Below are positions 1 to 10,628 of a stretch of 64,000 nt of DNA, in pieces. The stretch covers positions 744,001 to 808,000 of the forward strand of contig JACKDW010000002.1 of the NCBI GenBank assembly GCA_020633295.1, in the 5' to 3' direction. The notes under the pieces were generated by a model. That model was not told the origin of the DNA and did no database searches. It was given only the letters and a program-made list of their open reading frames with translations. Position numbers and translations under genes: made by a program. How positions within the stretch are numbered: position 1 is the stretch's first letter; every line of letters starts with the position of its first letter. Source of the stretch: Myxococcales bacterium (GTDB lineage Bacteria > Myxococcota_A > Polyangia > Nannocystales > Nannocystaceae).

Positions 1-1
1 G

Positions 2-1560
<1,559 letters not shown>

Positions 1561-1561
<1 letters not shown>

Positions 1562-1580
1562 CCTGTTTATTTGGACATGT
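1561..1580 (-). repeat. 20-bp dyad motif copy (ACATGTCCAAATAAACAGGT)
   Basis: It lies directly after the RND stop codon in an A/T-rich patch unlike the surrounding DNA. It has the layout TGTC-N6-RACAGGT shared by copies elsewhere in the window (see findings). The function is unknown; it is not a classical terminator because the stem is short and no T-run follows. Confidence 0.6.
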
Positions 1581-1630
1581 TTAATAGAGGCGCGCGCGGC
1601 TCGACGCCGCGCTCGCTACACTCGAGGCCA

Positions 1631-2713
1631 ATGCGCGCGCGCGACCTCGTCGTCCACGTCACCCTCGCGGTCCCGCTGATCGCGTCCTGCACCTCGGGCG
1701 CCGCGCCGACGCGCGACGCGACGCCGCTCGACGTGGTCGGCGTGCCCGCGAAGGAACCGACCGCCGCCGCCGACACGCCCGCCACCGACACGCCCGCCGA
1801 CACGCCCGCCACCGACACGCCCGCCGCCGACGCGTCCGCGCCCACGCCGGCCGCCGCGAGGCCGCTGCTGCCCCCGCTGCCCGCTGCCGGGAGCCCGTTC
1901 GAATTTCAGCTCGTGCTGCCGCTCGCGACGATCCAGGTCGGCGACGCGTCGTACTGGGCTGTCCAGGCGCTGATCGAGGTGCCCGAGTCCCGCCAGGAGG
2001 GGCTCGCGCACGAGCCGGACGGCGTCACCCAGCGCGTCGCGCCCGAGGAGCTGGGCGTCGCGGACCTGCCGTTTACGCTCGGCGACGTCGTGACGATCGT
2101 CGGCGCCGAGGGGCAAGCGCGGCGGACGATCCAGAGCTTCGGGATCGGCGCCCATATGGATGGGCACGAGCTCGTCGGCGTGCTCGGGCCGGCGGACGAG
2201 ATGGGCGAGGGCGCGATCGCGGTGGTCGGCCCGCTCGGGCCGAGCGCGTCGGCCCGGGTTCGAACGCTCGAGCGCGCGCCGGCGGACGCGGCCGTGATCA
2301 CGCAGCTCGACGCGGAGCTCGAGCGCTCCTGGCCCGCGCTCGCGGCCGGCTGGTCCTCCGAGGAAGACGCGCCGGCGCCGACGCGCGACGAGGTCGCGCT
2401 CGACCCCGAGTGCGTGACTCGCCAGTCGCTGCGCGGTCCGTCTGGCGATGACGCGATCCTCGAGGTCGCCTGCGGCGCGCTCGAGGCGAAGTTCCTCGTC
2501 GGCCCGCGCGGGCGCGCCCCGCTGCAGGCGGACGTCGACGCGTGGACGCTCGACGAGGCCGAGCACACCCTCGAGGCGCTCGTCGATCTCGACGGCGACG
2601 GCGTGGACGAGCTGGCGCTGCGGGCGACCGCGATCGAGCGCGACGCCCCGTACTACCTCGGCTGGCGCGACGGCGGCTACGCGCCGCTGCCGGGCTGGGA
2701 CGCCCACGAGTGA
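1631..2713 (+). CDS. Lipoprotein with FG-GAP-like calcium-loop motif, function unknown
   Basis: Predicted outer-membrane or periplasmic lipoprotein of 360 residues. I chose the ATG at 1631 because it places a proper signal peptide at the N-terminus (MRARDLVVHVTLAVPLIASC, lipobox LIASC); an upstream ATG at 1571 would bury it. A low-complexity linker of Pro-Ala-Thr-Asp units follows (about residues 40-75). The rest is a globular region with no family I recognise. Near the C-terminus VDLDGDGVDELALRA looks like an FG-GAP/VCBS calcium-binding loop, as found in beta-propeller surface proteins and in the kinase at 4309-8781. It stands alone between the efflux gene and add. Confidence 0.75.
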   Translation: MRARDLVVHVTLAVPLIASCTSGAAPTRDATPLDVVGVPAKEPTAAADTPATDTPADTPATDTPAADASAPTPAAARPLLPPLPAAGSPFEFQLVLPLATIQVGDASYWAVQALIEVPESRQEGLAHEPDGVTQRVAPEELGVADLPFTLGDVVTIVGAEGQARRTIQSFGIGAHMDGHELVGVLGPADEMGEGAIAVVGPLGPSASARVRTLERAPADAAVITQLDAELERSWPALAAGWSSEEDAPAPTRDEVALDPECVTRQSLRGPSGDDAILEVACGALEAKFLVGPRGRAPLQADVDAWTLDEAEHTLEALVDLDGDGVDELALRATAIERDAPYYLGWRDGGYAPLPGWDAHE

Positions 2714-3138
2714 CGAGCTCGACGCCCGCCACGAGCTTGCGCACGCCGGTGACGAAGGTCGACGCGCGCGGCCGATCAGGCGCGAGCGCGCCGGTGTGCG
2801 CGGACGCGCGAGCGGGTTGCCCAGGGGCGAACTCGGTGTAGTATCCCCCATGGGTACGCACCCCGCTTCGCCCCCGACTGTCGCGCTGGACCGAGTCGTC
2901 CGCGCTCCGGCCGGGCGCGCGAGGGCGTACGCGAGCGTCCGGCTGCGGTCTCCGCGGCCCGCGACGCGAGACCGTAACCCGCCCGTCAAGGGGGCTACGC
3001 GCGCTCCGGTGACCGACGCGGCACGATGCCCACGCCGACCGAAGCGAGCGCGCGCACGCGTCGCCGTGCGCCCCCCGACCGCGCGAACCACCGACGCCCG
3101 CCCCGCGCGGGCGCGATCGTAGAGAGGACCCTCTCCCC
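2714..3138. other. Intergenic region with a weak promoter candidate for add
   Basis: There is no convincing gene in these 425 bases; the open frames are Arg/Ala/Pro-rich shadows. The one signal seen is TTGCCC at 2817-2822, then 16 bases, then TAGTAT at 2839-2844, in an otherwise G/C-rich stretch. It is a plausible sigma-70-like promoter that would give add a leader of nearly 290 bases. This is inference only. Confidence 0.3.
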
Positions 3139-4278
3139 GTGACCCAGACCCTATCCCTCGAACTGATCCAGAAGCTCCCCAAGACCGACCTGCACGTGCA
3201 CCTCGACGGCTCGATGCGCATCGAGACGGTGCTCGAGCTGGCCCGCGAGCAGAACATCAAGCTGCCCGCGGACACGCCCGAGGGCCTGCGCCAGCACCTC
3301 CGCCTGGGCAAAAAGACAGGTAGCCTGGTCGAGTACCTCAAGGCCTTCGACGTGACGCTGCAGGTGCTGCAGGTCAAGGACGCGCTGTACCGCGCGGCCT
3401 ACGAGCTGGCGTCGGACGCCGCGGCCGAGAACGTGCGCTACATGGAGGTGCGCTACTCGCCGATGCTGCACACGCGCCAGGGCCTGCGGCTGACGACGGT
3501 GGTCGAGACCGTGCTGCGCGGGTTGCAGGACGCGCGCCTCGAGCACGGCATCACGACGCGCCTGATCCTGTGCGGGATCCGCAACATCTCCGCGACCTCG
3601 TCGCTGCGCATGGCGGAGCTGGTCGTCGCCTACAAGGGCCGCGGCGTGGTCGGCTTCGACCTCGCGGGCGCCGAGTACGACTACCCGCCCAAGGATCACC
3701 AGGACGCGTTCGCGCTCGTGCGGCGCAACAACGTCAACGTCACGATCCACGCCGGCGAGGCCTACGGCCCGGCGTCGATCGCCCAGGCGCTGCACGACTG
3801 CGGCGCCCACCGCATCGGCCACGGCTGCCGCCTGCGCGAGGACGGCGACCTGCTGCGCTACGTCATCGACCACCGCATCCCGCTGGAGTGCTGCCCGTCG
3901 TCGAACATCCAGACGGGGGCGGTGCGCGACATCAACGACCACCCGATGCGCCTGTATCACAACCTCGGCGCGCGCGTGACGGTCAACACCGACAACCGCC
4001 TCGTCACCGACACGACGATGTCGAAGGAGCTGCACCTGATCCACACGAGCCTCGGCTTCACCTTCGAGGACCTGTGCCAGGTGCTGCTCAACGGGTTCAA
4101 GAGCGCCTTCATGCCGCACCACGAGAAGCAGCACTACATGCGGCAGATCGCGACCGAGCTCGAGGAGTTCGCCCGCGAGCAGCGCGACATCGAGGATGTC
4201 TACTTGAACACCTCGCGCCCGCCGGGCTTGAGCGGGACCGAGCCGGAGCGCGTCGAGCAGCGCGAGGCCAGCGCCTAG
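3139..4278 (+). CDS. add: Adenosine deaminase
   Basis: Zinc-dependent deamination of adenosine or deoxyadenosine to inosine in purine salvage; cytosolic. The 379-residue length suits bacterial ADA. The metal and catalytic motifs are all visible: DLHVHLDG (His19 and His21), HAGE near 204-207 (zinc His and catalytic Glu), HRIGHGCRL, and NTDNR near 283-287 in the position of the usual NTDDP. Asn for the second Asp is, as I recall, also found in Streptomyces-type adenosine deaminases, so I do not treat it as a loss. The start is GTG with AGAGGA at 3123-3128 as ribosome-binding site. It is transcribed alone and converges on the kinase gene. Confidence 0.93.
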   Translation: MTQTLSLELIQKLPKTDLHVHLDGSMRIETVLELAREQNIKLPADTPEGLRQHLRLGKKTGSLVEYLKAFDVTLQVLQVKDALYRAAYELASDAAAENVRYMEVRYSPMLHTRQGLRLTTVVETVLRGLQDARLEHGITTRLILCGIRNISATSSLRMAELVVAYKGRGVVGFDLAGAEYDYPPKDHQDAFALVRRNNVNVTIHAGEAYGPASIAQALHDCGAHRIGHGCRLREDGDLLRYVIDHRIPLECCPSSNIQTGAVRDINDHPMRLYHNLGARVTVNTDNRLVTDTTMSKELHLIHTSLGFTFEDLCQVLLNGFKSAFMPHHEKQHYMRQIATELEEFAREQRDIEDVYLNTSRPPGLSGTEPERVEQREASA

Positions 4279-4308
4279 GTAGGTTCGGTCGCTCTCGCCT
4301 CGCTACGC

Positions 4309-7300
4309 TCACGGGTAGAGGATTCGCACATCGGGCCCGAGGAGCGCCTCCCAGTCGGGGTGGCCCTCCAGCGCGGTGAGTTCGGGGCGCGCCCGCAGCG
4401 TGGCGATCACGAGCTCGGGCGGGGGCGCGTCGGGGCGCGCCGTGAGCTCGAGCGCCGCGCGAGCGAGCTCCAGCGCCGCGACCTCGTCCCCGCGCTCGGC
4501 GGCCAGCGCGGCGAGCTTCACGTACACGCCGATGAGCTCGTCGCCCTCCGGCTCGGCCGCGCGCGCCCCCAGCTCGAGCCGCGCTTCGAAGTCCGCGCGC
4601 GCGCCGGCCCGATCGCCGCTGCGCATGCGCAGCTCGCCGCGCATCACGAGCAGCTGGGCGCGCAGCGTCGGCCGCTCGATCGCGTCGATGTCGACGAGCG
4701 CGGGCAGCAGCGCGCGCACGTGCCCCGGGACCGCGGCGTTGGACGAGTGCGGGCCGCGCCAGGTCGCGTAGAGGCGGACGTAGGCCTCATCGCCGACGGC
4801 CTCGTACAGCGGGGGCGTGTAGCGAGCGGGCGCGAGCCGCAGCAGCTCGTCGACTTCCTCCTCGCCGCCCGAGGTCGCGAGCAGGCGCGCGAGCGCGTCG
4901 GCGGCCGCGTGTCGCCGTCCCAGCCCCGTGAGCGCGACCGCCCGCAGCGTCCGCGTCTCCAAGGGCTCGCTCGCCGAGGCCGGCCCGAGGGCGCGCAGCG
5001 CCTCGCCGGGGCGGCCCTCGACCAGCGCGCGCGCGATGGCGCCACGGGGCGTCGACGCGCGCGCCAGGACCGGGGTGACGCCGACGAGCTCGAGCCGCTC
5101 GAGCTCGAGCTCCATCAGGCCGCCCGCGCCGTACGCGGCGAGCTGGAGCTGGTACTCGCCGGGCGGCGTGTCCGCCGGCCCGTCGAGCGCGAAGCGCCGC
5201 GACTCCACGAGCGCGCGCGTCTCGAGGTCCTCGATCTCGAGGGTGCACGTGCTGTCGGCGCCCGCGTAGCGAAGGCGCACGCGCACGCGCCAGGTCCCGG
5301 TCCCGGTCGTCAGCACCTGCGCGCCGGGTCGCTCGTCGAGCGGCGTGGCGAAGGCGTACTCGGCCCGCCCGGCGCCGCCCCAGGCCGTGACCGCGAGCCC
5401 CGGCGAGCGCGTCGCGTCGGGGCGCGCGAGCTTGATCACCAGGCCGCCGCTCTGCTCGCCGCGCCGGAGCTGGACGTCGGCGGTGATCATCAGGTCGCCG
5501 CCGTCCCAGCGCACCGGCTGCTGCGCGAGCAGCCCGCGCGCGCTGCGGATCCCGAGCGCGCGGCGCTCCGGCGTGAGCGTGAGCGCCTGCGGGCGCATGA
5601 CCTCGAAGCCAGGTGGCAATTCGGCGCCGAACTCGAGCGTGTGGGTCCGCTGCTCGACGGTCACGCGCAGCTCGCGGCGCAGGGTCGCGAGCTCGCGGCT
5701 GAGCGCGTCGCCCAACGCGTCGCGCTCGCGCCCGAGCACTCGGAGCGCCTCGCCGTGCATGCCCGCGCGCTGGTAGCTGCGCGCCGAGGCGAGCCGCGCC
5801 CGCCCCGACGGCTCCACGCTGGCCGCGCGCTCGTAGAGCTCGCCCGCCCGCCGATCATCGTGTCGCCGCGTCGCCAGCTCGGCGGCGCGCGTCCAGGCGT
5901 CGCGCTTCACGACCGGATCGGCGACGAGGGACGCGAGCCGCTGCAGGGTCTCGATCGCGGCGGTCGCGAGCCCGAGCTCCGCGAGCTCCTCGCCGCGTCG
6001 CCGCAGGCGCGCGACCACGGGATCTCGCGACGGCGAGGGCGCCCTGGCGCCTGACTCGGGGGCGTCGGCGTCGAGCTCCCGCCAGGGCGCCGGCGGATCG
6101 TCGCCGACGCCGAAGACGACGAGCTCGTCCCCCTCGCTCGACAGCGTAGCGAACCACTCGGGCAGGGGGTCGTCGTCGAGCTGCGCCAGGGCCCTGACGA
6201 GGAGGTCGGCGATGGCGTAGCGGGCGAAGGAGCCGTCGGCGCGCTGGCGGTACAGCAGCGTCTGGTACCGCGGCGCCAGCTGATGAAATCGCGACCAGGT
6301 GTGGATGAGCAGGTCCTCGAGGCCGTCGCCGTCGACGTCGCCGACGACCGGCGAGGAGCACAGCGGCGACCCGCCCCGGGCGTCCCGCGGAACCTCGAGG
6401 CGCGCGTCGACGACGAGCGCGTCACCCTTGAGCTGAAACAGGTAGACCCCCGGCGGCCCCCCGAGCGCGCGCTCCTCCGGGAACAGCGTCGGGTTGGCGT
6501 AGTTCTCGTGCTTGGGGGCGACCAGCGCGGTCGTGCCGTCGGCGCGGCGGATCACGTCGATCAACGACACGGTGCCGAGCATGCTGCGCGCGCGCAGGCG
6601 CAGCGTCTCGCGCTCCTCCTCGCGCTCCTCCTCGCGCTCCTCCTCGCGCTCCTCCTCGCGCTCCTCCTCGCGCTCCTCCGCCTGCTCCAGCACGCGCAGG
6701 TCGTAGCCGCGCCAGTGCCCGCAGGCGACGTAGAGCTCTTCGCGTCCGTCGCCGTCGAGGTCCGCGGCCTGCAGCCCGTTGATCGAGCAGCCGGTCCGGG
6801 ACGTCGGGGGGTGCGGACGCCACTCGTGCCAGCTGCCGTCCGGGAGCTGGCGCGCGGCGGTCAGATCGTCGCCGCCGAAGTAGAGCTCGTCGCGTCCGTC
6901 GCCGTCGAGATCCGCGGCCTCGAGGTTGATCGCGCGACGCGACAGCGTGAGGGCGGGCTCGAGCGCGCCGTTCACGACGCGATACACCCGCGCCCCCTCC
7001 TCGCCGGCCTCGCGGTAGCTCAGGACGTACCGCGGGCGCCCTGGGCGGTCGCTCGAGGCGATGATCCGCTGGCTCGCGGTCAGCGGCGCGAGACCGGCGA
7101 GCGACGCGTCCGCGCGGACGACGAGGCCCGGGTCGCCGCCGATCAGGACGCGCCCGACGTCGCCGAGGGGCACCACCCCCGGCCGCGGCGCGTGGGTAGT
7201 ACGTGTATGATGGGACAGGTTTTTCGCGAGCGGCCCGAGCCAGCGCAGCTCCGGCGCCGCCGCGTCGGCCAGCGTCGCGACGGCGGAGAAGTCGCGATGG

Positions 7301-8781
7301 AGCATGGCGAGCTCGAGCCGCAGCGCGACCGCGTCCGGCTCGTCCGCGCGCGCGGGCGCGCGTCGCTCGAGCGCGCGCGCGGCTCGGCTCGCGTCGCCCC
7401 ACGAGCGCAGGCCGACCAGCGCGCGCGCGATCCCGAGGAGCGCGTCCCCGGTGATCGACGGCTCGACCGCCTCGGTGTACGCCCGCGCGAACGCGGAGAC
7501 CGCCTGCTCGTGCTCCGCCGCCGCCGCGTGCGCCTCGCCGCGACGCAGCCAGGCGCGCGCGAGCGTCTCGGTCCCCTGGTTCTCGGGCAGCGTCGAGAAC
7601 TCGTCGAACAGGCGCTCCGCCGCCGCGCTGTTGCCCTCGTCGCGCAGCCGCTGCATCTCTTGGCGCACGGCGCCGAAGCGCTCCTCCGCCCGCCGCTCGA
7701 GCGCGGCCCGCTGCGCCCGCGTCCAGAGTTCGCGGACGCCGGTGACCGTCGCCACGGCGAGGGTCGCGGTCGCGAGCACGAGCAGGAGCGCGCGCCACCC
7801 CTGGCGCCGAGGCGCGCTCGTGTCGCGCTCGAGCGCCTGCAGCAGCGCGTCCATCGACTCAAAACGCGCGGCCGGGTCGCGCGCCAGGGCTCGCCGCGCG
7901 ATCGGCCAGATCCACTCGGCGCCCGGCACGTGCGGGGGCTCGCGCAGCGCCCCCGCGAGCACGTTGTGACGCAGCTCCTCCGGCGTCTCGCCGGCGAAGG
8001 GCGCGACGCCGAAGACGCCGCGGTAGAGCGCGACGCCGAAGCTGAATTGATCGCTGCGCTCGTCGGCCGGCTCGGCCAAAAATTGCTCTGGAGACATGTG
8101 CGACGGCGTCCCGAGCACCGCGCCGACCGCCGTCAGCTCGCGCTCGAGCAGGCTGCCGACCGCGAGCTCCTCGCCCGTCTCGTCGAGCTCGCGCGGGCCG
8201 CCGAGGGTCGCGGCCACCAGCCCGAAGTCGAGCACGCGCGCCCGCCCGTCCTCGCCGATCAGCACGTTCGCCGGCTTGAAGTCGCGGTGCACCAAACCCG
8301 CGGCGTGGGCCGCCGCCAACCCGCGCCCGGACTGGATCAGGAGCGCGAGCAGCTCGTGCAGGCGCGCGGCCGGGGTCGCGCCCGAGGGGCGCCACGCGTG
8401 CAGCGTGCACCCGGGGATGTACTCCATGGCCACGAACACCGAGTCGCCGTGCTGACCGACCTCGTACACCTGCACGACGTTCGGGTGGGACAGGCGCGCG
8501 AGCGCCTGGGCCTCGCGGACCATCCGCAGCTGCGCGGCCGCGCCGGAGACCCGGTCGTCGCGGATGAGCTTGATCGCCACCCGGCGATCGAGCGCCTCGT
8601 CGTAGGCGAGGAACACCGCGCCCATGCCCCCCTCGCCGAGCTTGCGCAGCAGCGCGAAGCGCTGCACCCGTGACGACATCTGCAGCGACGCGTCTTCGGG
8701 TCGCGCCGACGGGATGACGCGCGACGGCTCGGCGCGCGCGAACGCGTCCTCGGACTCCATCGCCGTCGTCTCGTCGACCAC
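4309..8781 (-). CDS. Giant Ser/Thr protein kinase with TM segment, FG-GAP-like and TPR-like repeats
   Basis: A Hanks-type (PknB-like) kinase of up to 1,490 residues, probably a membrane-bound signalling protein. The kinase domain spans about residues 41-305: Gly loop LGEGGMGAVF, VAIKL lysine, HRDFKPANVLI catalytic loop, DFGLVA, and GTPSHMSPEQ activation segment. A TM helix follows (near 330-352, ALLLVLATATLAVATVTGV). The large C-terminal part would be outside the cytoplasm: helical repeats, then blocks such as AADLDGDGRDELYFGG, AADLDGDGREELYVACG and VGDVDGDGLEDLLIHTW typical of FG-GAP/integrin-alpha propeller loops, then a possible lectin-like beta-sandwich and more TPR-like helices. A (Glu-Glu-Glu-Arg)n tract is encoded at 6609-6680. 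The GTG start at 8781 is the longest choice; ATG at 8758-8760 is equally possible. Confidence 0.9.
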   Translation of the reverse strand: MVDETTAMESEDAFARAEPSRVIPSARPEDASLQMSSRVQRFALLRKLGEGGMGAVFLAYDEALDRRVAIKLIRDDRVSGAAAQLRMVREAQALARLSHPNVVQVYEVGQHGDSVFVAMEYIPGCTLHAWRPSGATPAARLHELLALLIQSGRGLAAAHAAGLVHRDFKPANVLIGEDGRARVLDFGLVAATLGGPRELDETGEELAVGSLLERELTAVGAVLGTPSHMSPEQFLAEPADERSDQFSFGVALYRGVFGVAPFAGETPEELRHNVLAGALREPPHVPGAEWIWPIARRALARDPAARFESMDALLQALERDTSAPRRQGWRALLLVLATATLAVATVTGVRELWTRAQRAALERRAEERFGAVRQEMQRLRDEGNSAAAERLFDEFSTLPENQGTETLARAWLRRGEAHAAAAEHEQAVSAFARAYTEAVEPSITGDALLGIARALVGLRSWGDASRAARALERRAPARADEPDAVALRLELAMLHRDFSAVATLADAAAPELRWLGPLAKNLSHHTRTTHAPRPGVVPLGDVGRVLIGGDPGLVVRADASLAGLAPLTASQRIIASSDRPGRPRYVLSYREAGEEGARVYRVVNGALEPALTLSRRAINLEAADLDGDGRDELYFGGDDLTAARQLPDGSWHEWRPHPPTSRTGCSINGLQAADLDGDGREELYVACGHWRGYDLRVLEQAEEREEEREEEREEEREEEREEERETLRLRARSMLGTVSLIDVIRRADGTTALVAPKHENYANPTLFPEERALGGPPGVYLFQLKGDALVVDARLEVPRDARGGSPLCSSPVVGDVDGDGLEDLLIHTWSRFHQLAPRYQTLLYRQRADGSFARYAIADLLVRALAQLDDDPLPEWFATLSSEGDELVVFGVGDDPPAPWRELDADAPESGARAPSPSRDPVVARLRRRGEELAELGLATAAIETLQRLASLVADPVVKRDAWTRAAELATRRHDDRRAGELYERAASVEPSGRARLASARSYQRAGMHGEALRVLGRERDALGDALSRELATLRRELRVTVEQRTHTLEFGAELPPGFEVMRPQALTLTPERRALGIRSARGLLAQQPVRWDGGDLMITADVQLRRGEQSGGLVIKLARPDATRSPGLAVTAWGGAGRAEYAFATPLDERPGAQVLTTGTGTWRVRVRLRYAGADSTCTLEIEDLETRALVESRRFALDGPADTPPGEYQLQLAAYGAGGLMELELERLELVGVTPVLARASTPRGAIARALVEGRPGEALRALGPASASEPLETRTLRAVALTGLGRRHAAADALARLLATSGGEEEVDELLRLAPARYTPPLYEAVGDEAYVRLYATWRGPHSSNAAVPGHVRALLPALVDIDAIERPTLRAQLLVMRGELRMRSGDRAGARADFEARLELGARAAEPEGDELIGVYVKLAALAAERGDEVAALELARAALELTARPDAPPPELVIATLRARPELTALEGHPDWEALLGPDVRILYP
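6609..6680. repeat. 12-bp tandem repeat, six units, inside the kinase gene
   Basis: Six near-identical units of CGCGCTCCTCCT, encoding Glu-Glu-Glu-Arg repeats on the minus strand, set between two FG-GAP-like modules. The unit length keeps the frame, so copy-number change would lengthen or shorten a charged linker without knocking out the gene. Confidence 0.9.
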
Positions 8782-9060
8782 CCCTTCGCCCGCCCGCAGC
8801 GCCCGCGCGAGGCGACTCGCGCGTCGCGGCCTCGCCCCGGGATCCTACGTCGACGTCGCGGCCCGCGTCTCCCCGCAGCGCACGGCTCGACGTCGCTCAT
8901 AAAATGGCCGAATAGACAGATTTACTTCTCGCGGTTCGACCGCGAGCGCGCGCCACACCGCGCGCCGCCGAGCCACGGTCGTGACCGCCGTGCCGCGAGC
9001 GCGCGTCGAGGATGACCGCGAGGGCCACGACGCGGCGTCGAACCTCGAGACACGTGACGA

Positions 9061-9150
9061 GCCCGTGACGACCTGCGCCAACACGACGAGCCCCGTGACG
9101 ACCGGCGCCAACACGACGAGCCCCGTGACGACCGGCGCCAACACGACGAA
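9061..9150. repeat. 30-bp tandem repeat (three units) in the kinase/RidA intergenic region
   Basis: Three consecutive 30-bp units (9061-9090 with two changes, then 9091-9120 and 9121-9150 identical except for the last base), followed by a partial degenerate unit. They sit in the roughly 500-base divergent gap 8782-9285. Frames run through the block on both strands only because 30 is divisible by three; I see no start, composition or family that makes either a credible protein. The rest of the gap holds an A/T-rich spot near 8900-8935 that could serve the kinase promoter, and otherwise nothing I can name. Confidence 0.8.
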
Positions 9151-9285
9151 GCCCGACACGACGAAGCCCGCCACGCGGCCCCGACGCGACGAGCGGACAC
9201 GACGCGCTCCTGCGACGGGCGGAGCCCGGCGAATGGGGCGAGCGGGCCTTTACCTTCGTCGGGCGCGCTGCGACACTGGCGGCCG

Positions 9286-9729
9286 ATGCAGCCGCCCGAC
9301 CCCGCCGATGCACGCGACGACGACTCCCAGCCCAGCGCCGCGCGCGTGGTGCAGCCGGAGGGGTGGAGGCGCCCGCGCGGCTACAGCAACGGCATGGCCG
9401 CGCGCGGCGAGTTCCTGGCGATCGCCGGGATGATCGGCTGGGACGCAGACGAGCAGCTCGTCAGCGACGACTTCGTCGGTCAGTTCCACCAGGCGCTCGC
9501 CAACGTCGTCGCGACCGTGGTCGCCGCCGGCGGCCAGCCGAGCGACATCATCAGCCTGACGATCTACGTGACCGACAAGCGCGAGTACATCGCCAGCCTG
9601 CGCGAGGTCGGCCAGGCCTACCGCGCGCTGCTCGGCAGGCACTACCCGGCGATGGCGCTGGTCCAGGTCGCGGCGCTGCTCGAGCCGCGGGCCAAGGTCG
9701 AGATCCAGGGCCTCGCCGTGCTCCCGTGA
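9286..9729 (+). CDS. RidA (YjgF/YER057c/UK114) family protein
   Basis: A small cytosolic protein of 147 residues in the reactive imine/enamine deaminase superfamily. Typical features are the hydrophobic run FLAIAGMIGWD, QALANVVATVVAAGGQPSDIISLTIYVTDKREY, and the C-terminal PAMALVQVAALLEPRAKVEIQGLAV, where the conserved ligand-binding Arg and Glu region sits. It is the first gene of a tight three-gene set with the enoyl-CoA hydratase and acyl-CoA dehydrogenase that follow. That association, rather than general RidA housekeeping, suggests a pathway-specific subgroup, possibly handling an amino-aryl or enamine intermediate (inference). A 20-bp dyad half-copy starts three bases after its stop codon. 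Confidence 0.88.
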   Translation: MQPPDPADARDDDSQPSAARVVQPEGWRRPRGYSNGMAARGEFLAIAGMIGWDADEQLVSDDFVGQFHQALANVVATVVAAGGQPSDIISLTIYVTDKREYIASLREVGQAYRALLGRHYPAMALVQVAALLEPRAKVEIQGLAVLP

Positions 9730-9757
9730 CTACCTGTCTCTTCCACCCAATTTGACC

Positions 9758-10606
9758 ATGACCGAGACCGCACCTGACTACCGCCCGCTGCCGCCGCCCG
9801 CGCCCGAGAGCTTCCGCTACGAGGAGCGGGAGCGCGTCGGCGTCATCACGCTCAGCCGCCCCGACCGCTTCAACGCGCTGACCTTCGCGGTCTACCGCGA
9901 GCTGACGGACTTCTTCCTGACGATCGACCGGCGCAGCCTCGACCCGTCCGGCGCGCGCGCGCTGGTGCTGCAGGGCGAGGGGCGGGCGTTCTGCAGCGGC
10001 GGCGACGTCGAGGACATTATTAAGTTCCTGTTCTCGCGCGACGCCGAGGGCCTGCTCCGCTTCACGCGGATGACGGGCGAGCTGATCCACGCGATGCGCC
10101 GCTGCAAGCTGCCGATCGTCGCCAGCGTCAAGCGGGTGGCCGCGGGCGCCGGCGCCGTGATGGCGCTCGCCAGCGACCTGCGGGTGATGGGCAAGAAGTC
10201 GTTCTTCGCGTTCCTGTTCCCGCAGGTGGGGCTCTGCGGCGCCGACATGGGCGCGAGCTACCTGCTGCCCCGGCTCGTCGGGCTCGGGCACGCGAGCGAG
10301 ATCCTGATGACCGGCGACCGCGTGCACGCCGATCGCTGCCTGCAGATCGGCCTCGCCACCCGCGTGGTCGACGACGAGGAGCGCGAGAACGTCGACCGCG
10401 AGGCCTTCGCGCTCGCCAAGCAGCTGGCCGATGGGCCACACTTCGCGCTGCGCATGACGAAGACGATGCTGCAGCAGGAGCTCGACATGGGCTTCACCGA
10501 CGCGATCGAGGCCGAGGCGCAGGCGCAGACGATCTGCATGCAGCACCCGGACTTCAAAGAGGCGAGCGCGGCCCGCGACGAGGGCCGCCCGCCGCGCTGG
10601 CGCTAG
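9758..10606 (+). CDS. Enoyl-CoA hydratase/isomerase family protein
   Basis: Crotonase-fold enzyme of about 282 residues acting on an acyl-CoA. The two oxyanion-hole peptides are present (GRAFCSGGDVEDI and VAAGAGAVMALASDLRV), and the core reads GVITLSRPDRFNALTF. Extended stretches LRFTRMTGELIHAM, FLFPQVGLCGADMGASYLLP and IEAEAQAQTICMQHPDF resemble, as I recall, the hydratases encoded beside salicylyl-CoA hydroxylases in 2-aminobenzoate degradation clusters. ATG at 9758 is preferred over the in-frame TTG at 9752. It lies 28 bases after ridA and 22 bases before the acyl-CoA dehydrogenase, so the three are probably one operon. Confidence 0.9.
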   Translation: MTETAPDYRPLPPPAPESFRYEERERVGVITLSRPDRFNALTFAVYRELTDFFLTIDRRSLDPSGARALVLQGEGRAFCSGGDVEDIIKFLFSRDAEGLLRFTRMTGELIHAMRRCKLPIVASVKRVAAGAGAVMALASDLRVMGKKSFFAFLFPQVGLCGADMGASYLLPRLVGLGHASEILMTGDRVHADRCLQIGLATRVVDDEERENVDREAFALAKQLADGPHFALRMTKTMLQQELDMGFTDAIEAEAQAQTICMQHPDFKEASAARDEGRPPRWR

Positions 10607-10628
10607 CGCCTGCTCTCGGAGACACATC

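Noticed and set aside
2850..3122. ATG frame after the TAGTAT hexamer upstream of add
   Set aside because: Composition is Arg/Pro/Ala-rich with no ribosome-binding site; more likely untranslated leader.
3985..3999. Adenosine deaminase NTDNR instead of NTDDP taken as an inactivating change
   Set aside because: Other catalytic residues are intact and the variant is, as I recall, known from actinobacterial adenosine deaminases.
8081..8100. Dyad-like CTCTGGAGACATGT at 8.1 kb and CTCTGGGGACATGT at 40.6 kb
   Set aside because: Both encode the conserved kinase segment MSPEQ, so protein conservation explains the shared DNA; the similar site at 49.93 kb (LSPEA) likewise.
6283..8673. 796-residue plus-strand frame opposite the giant kinase
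   Set aside because: Same reason; no recognisable fold, and the minus-strand frame has full kinase motifs.
8845..9174. Minus-strand frame of 109 residues with VVTGLVVLAPVV repeats
   Set aside because: It is produced by the 30-bp DNA repeat; no start signal, signal peptide or homology is apparent.
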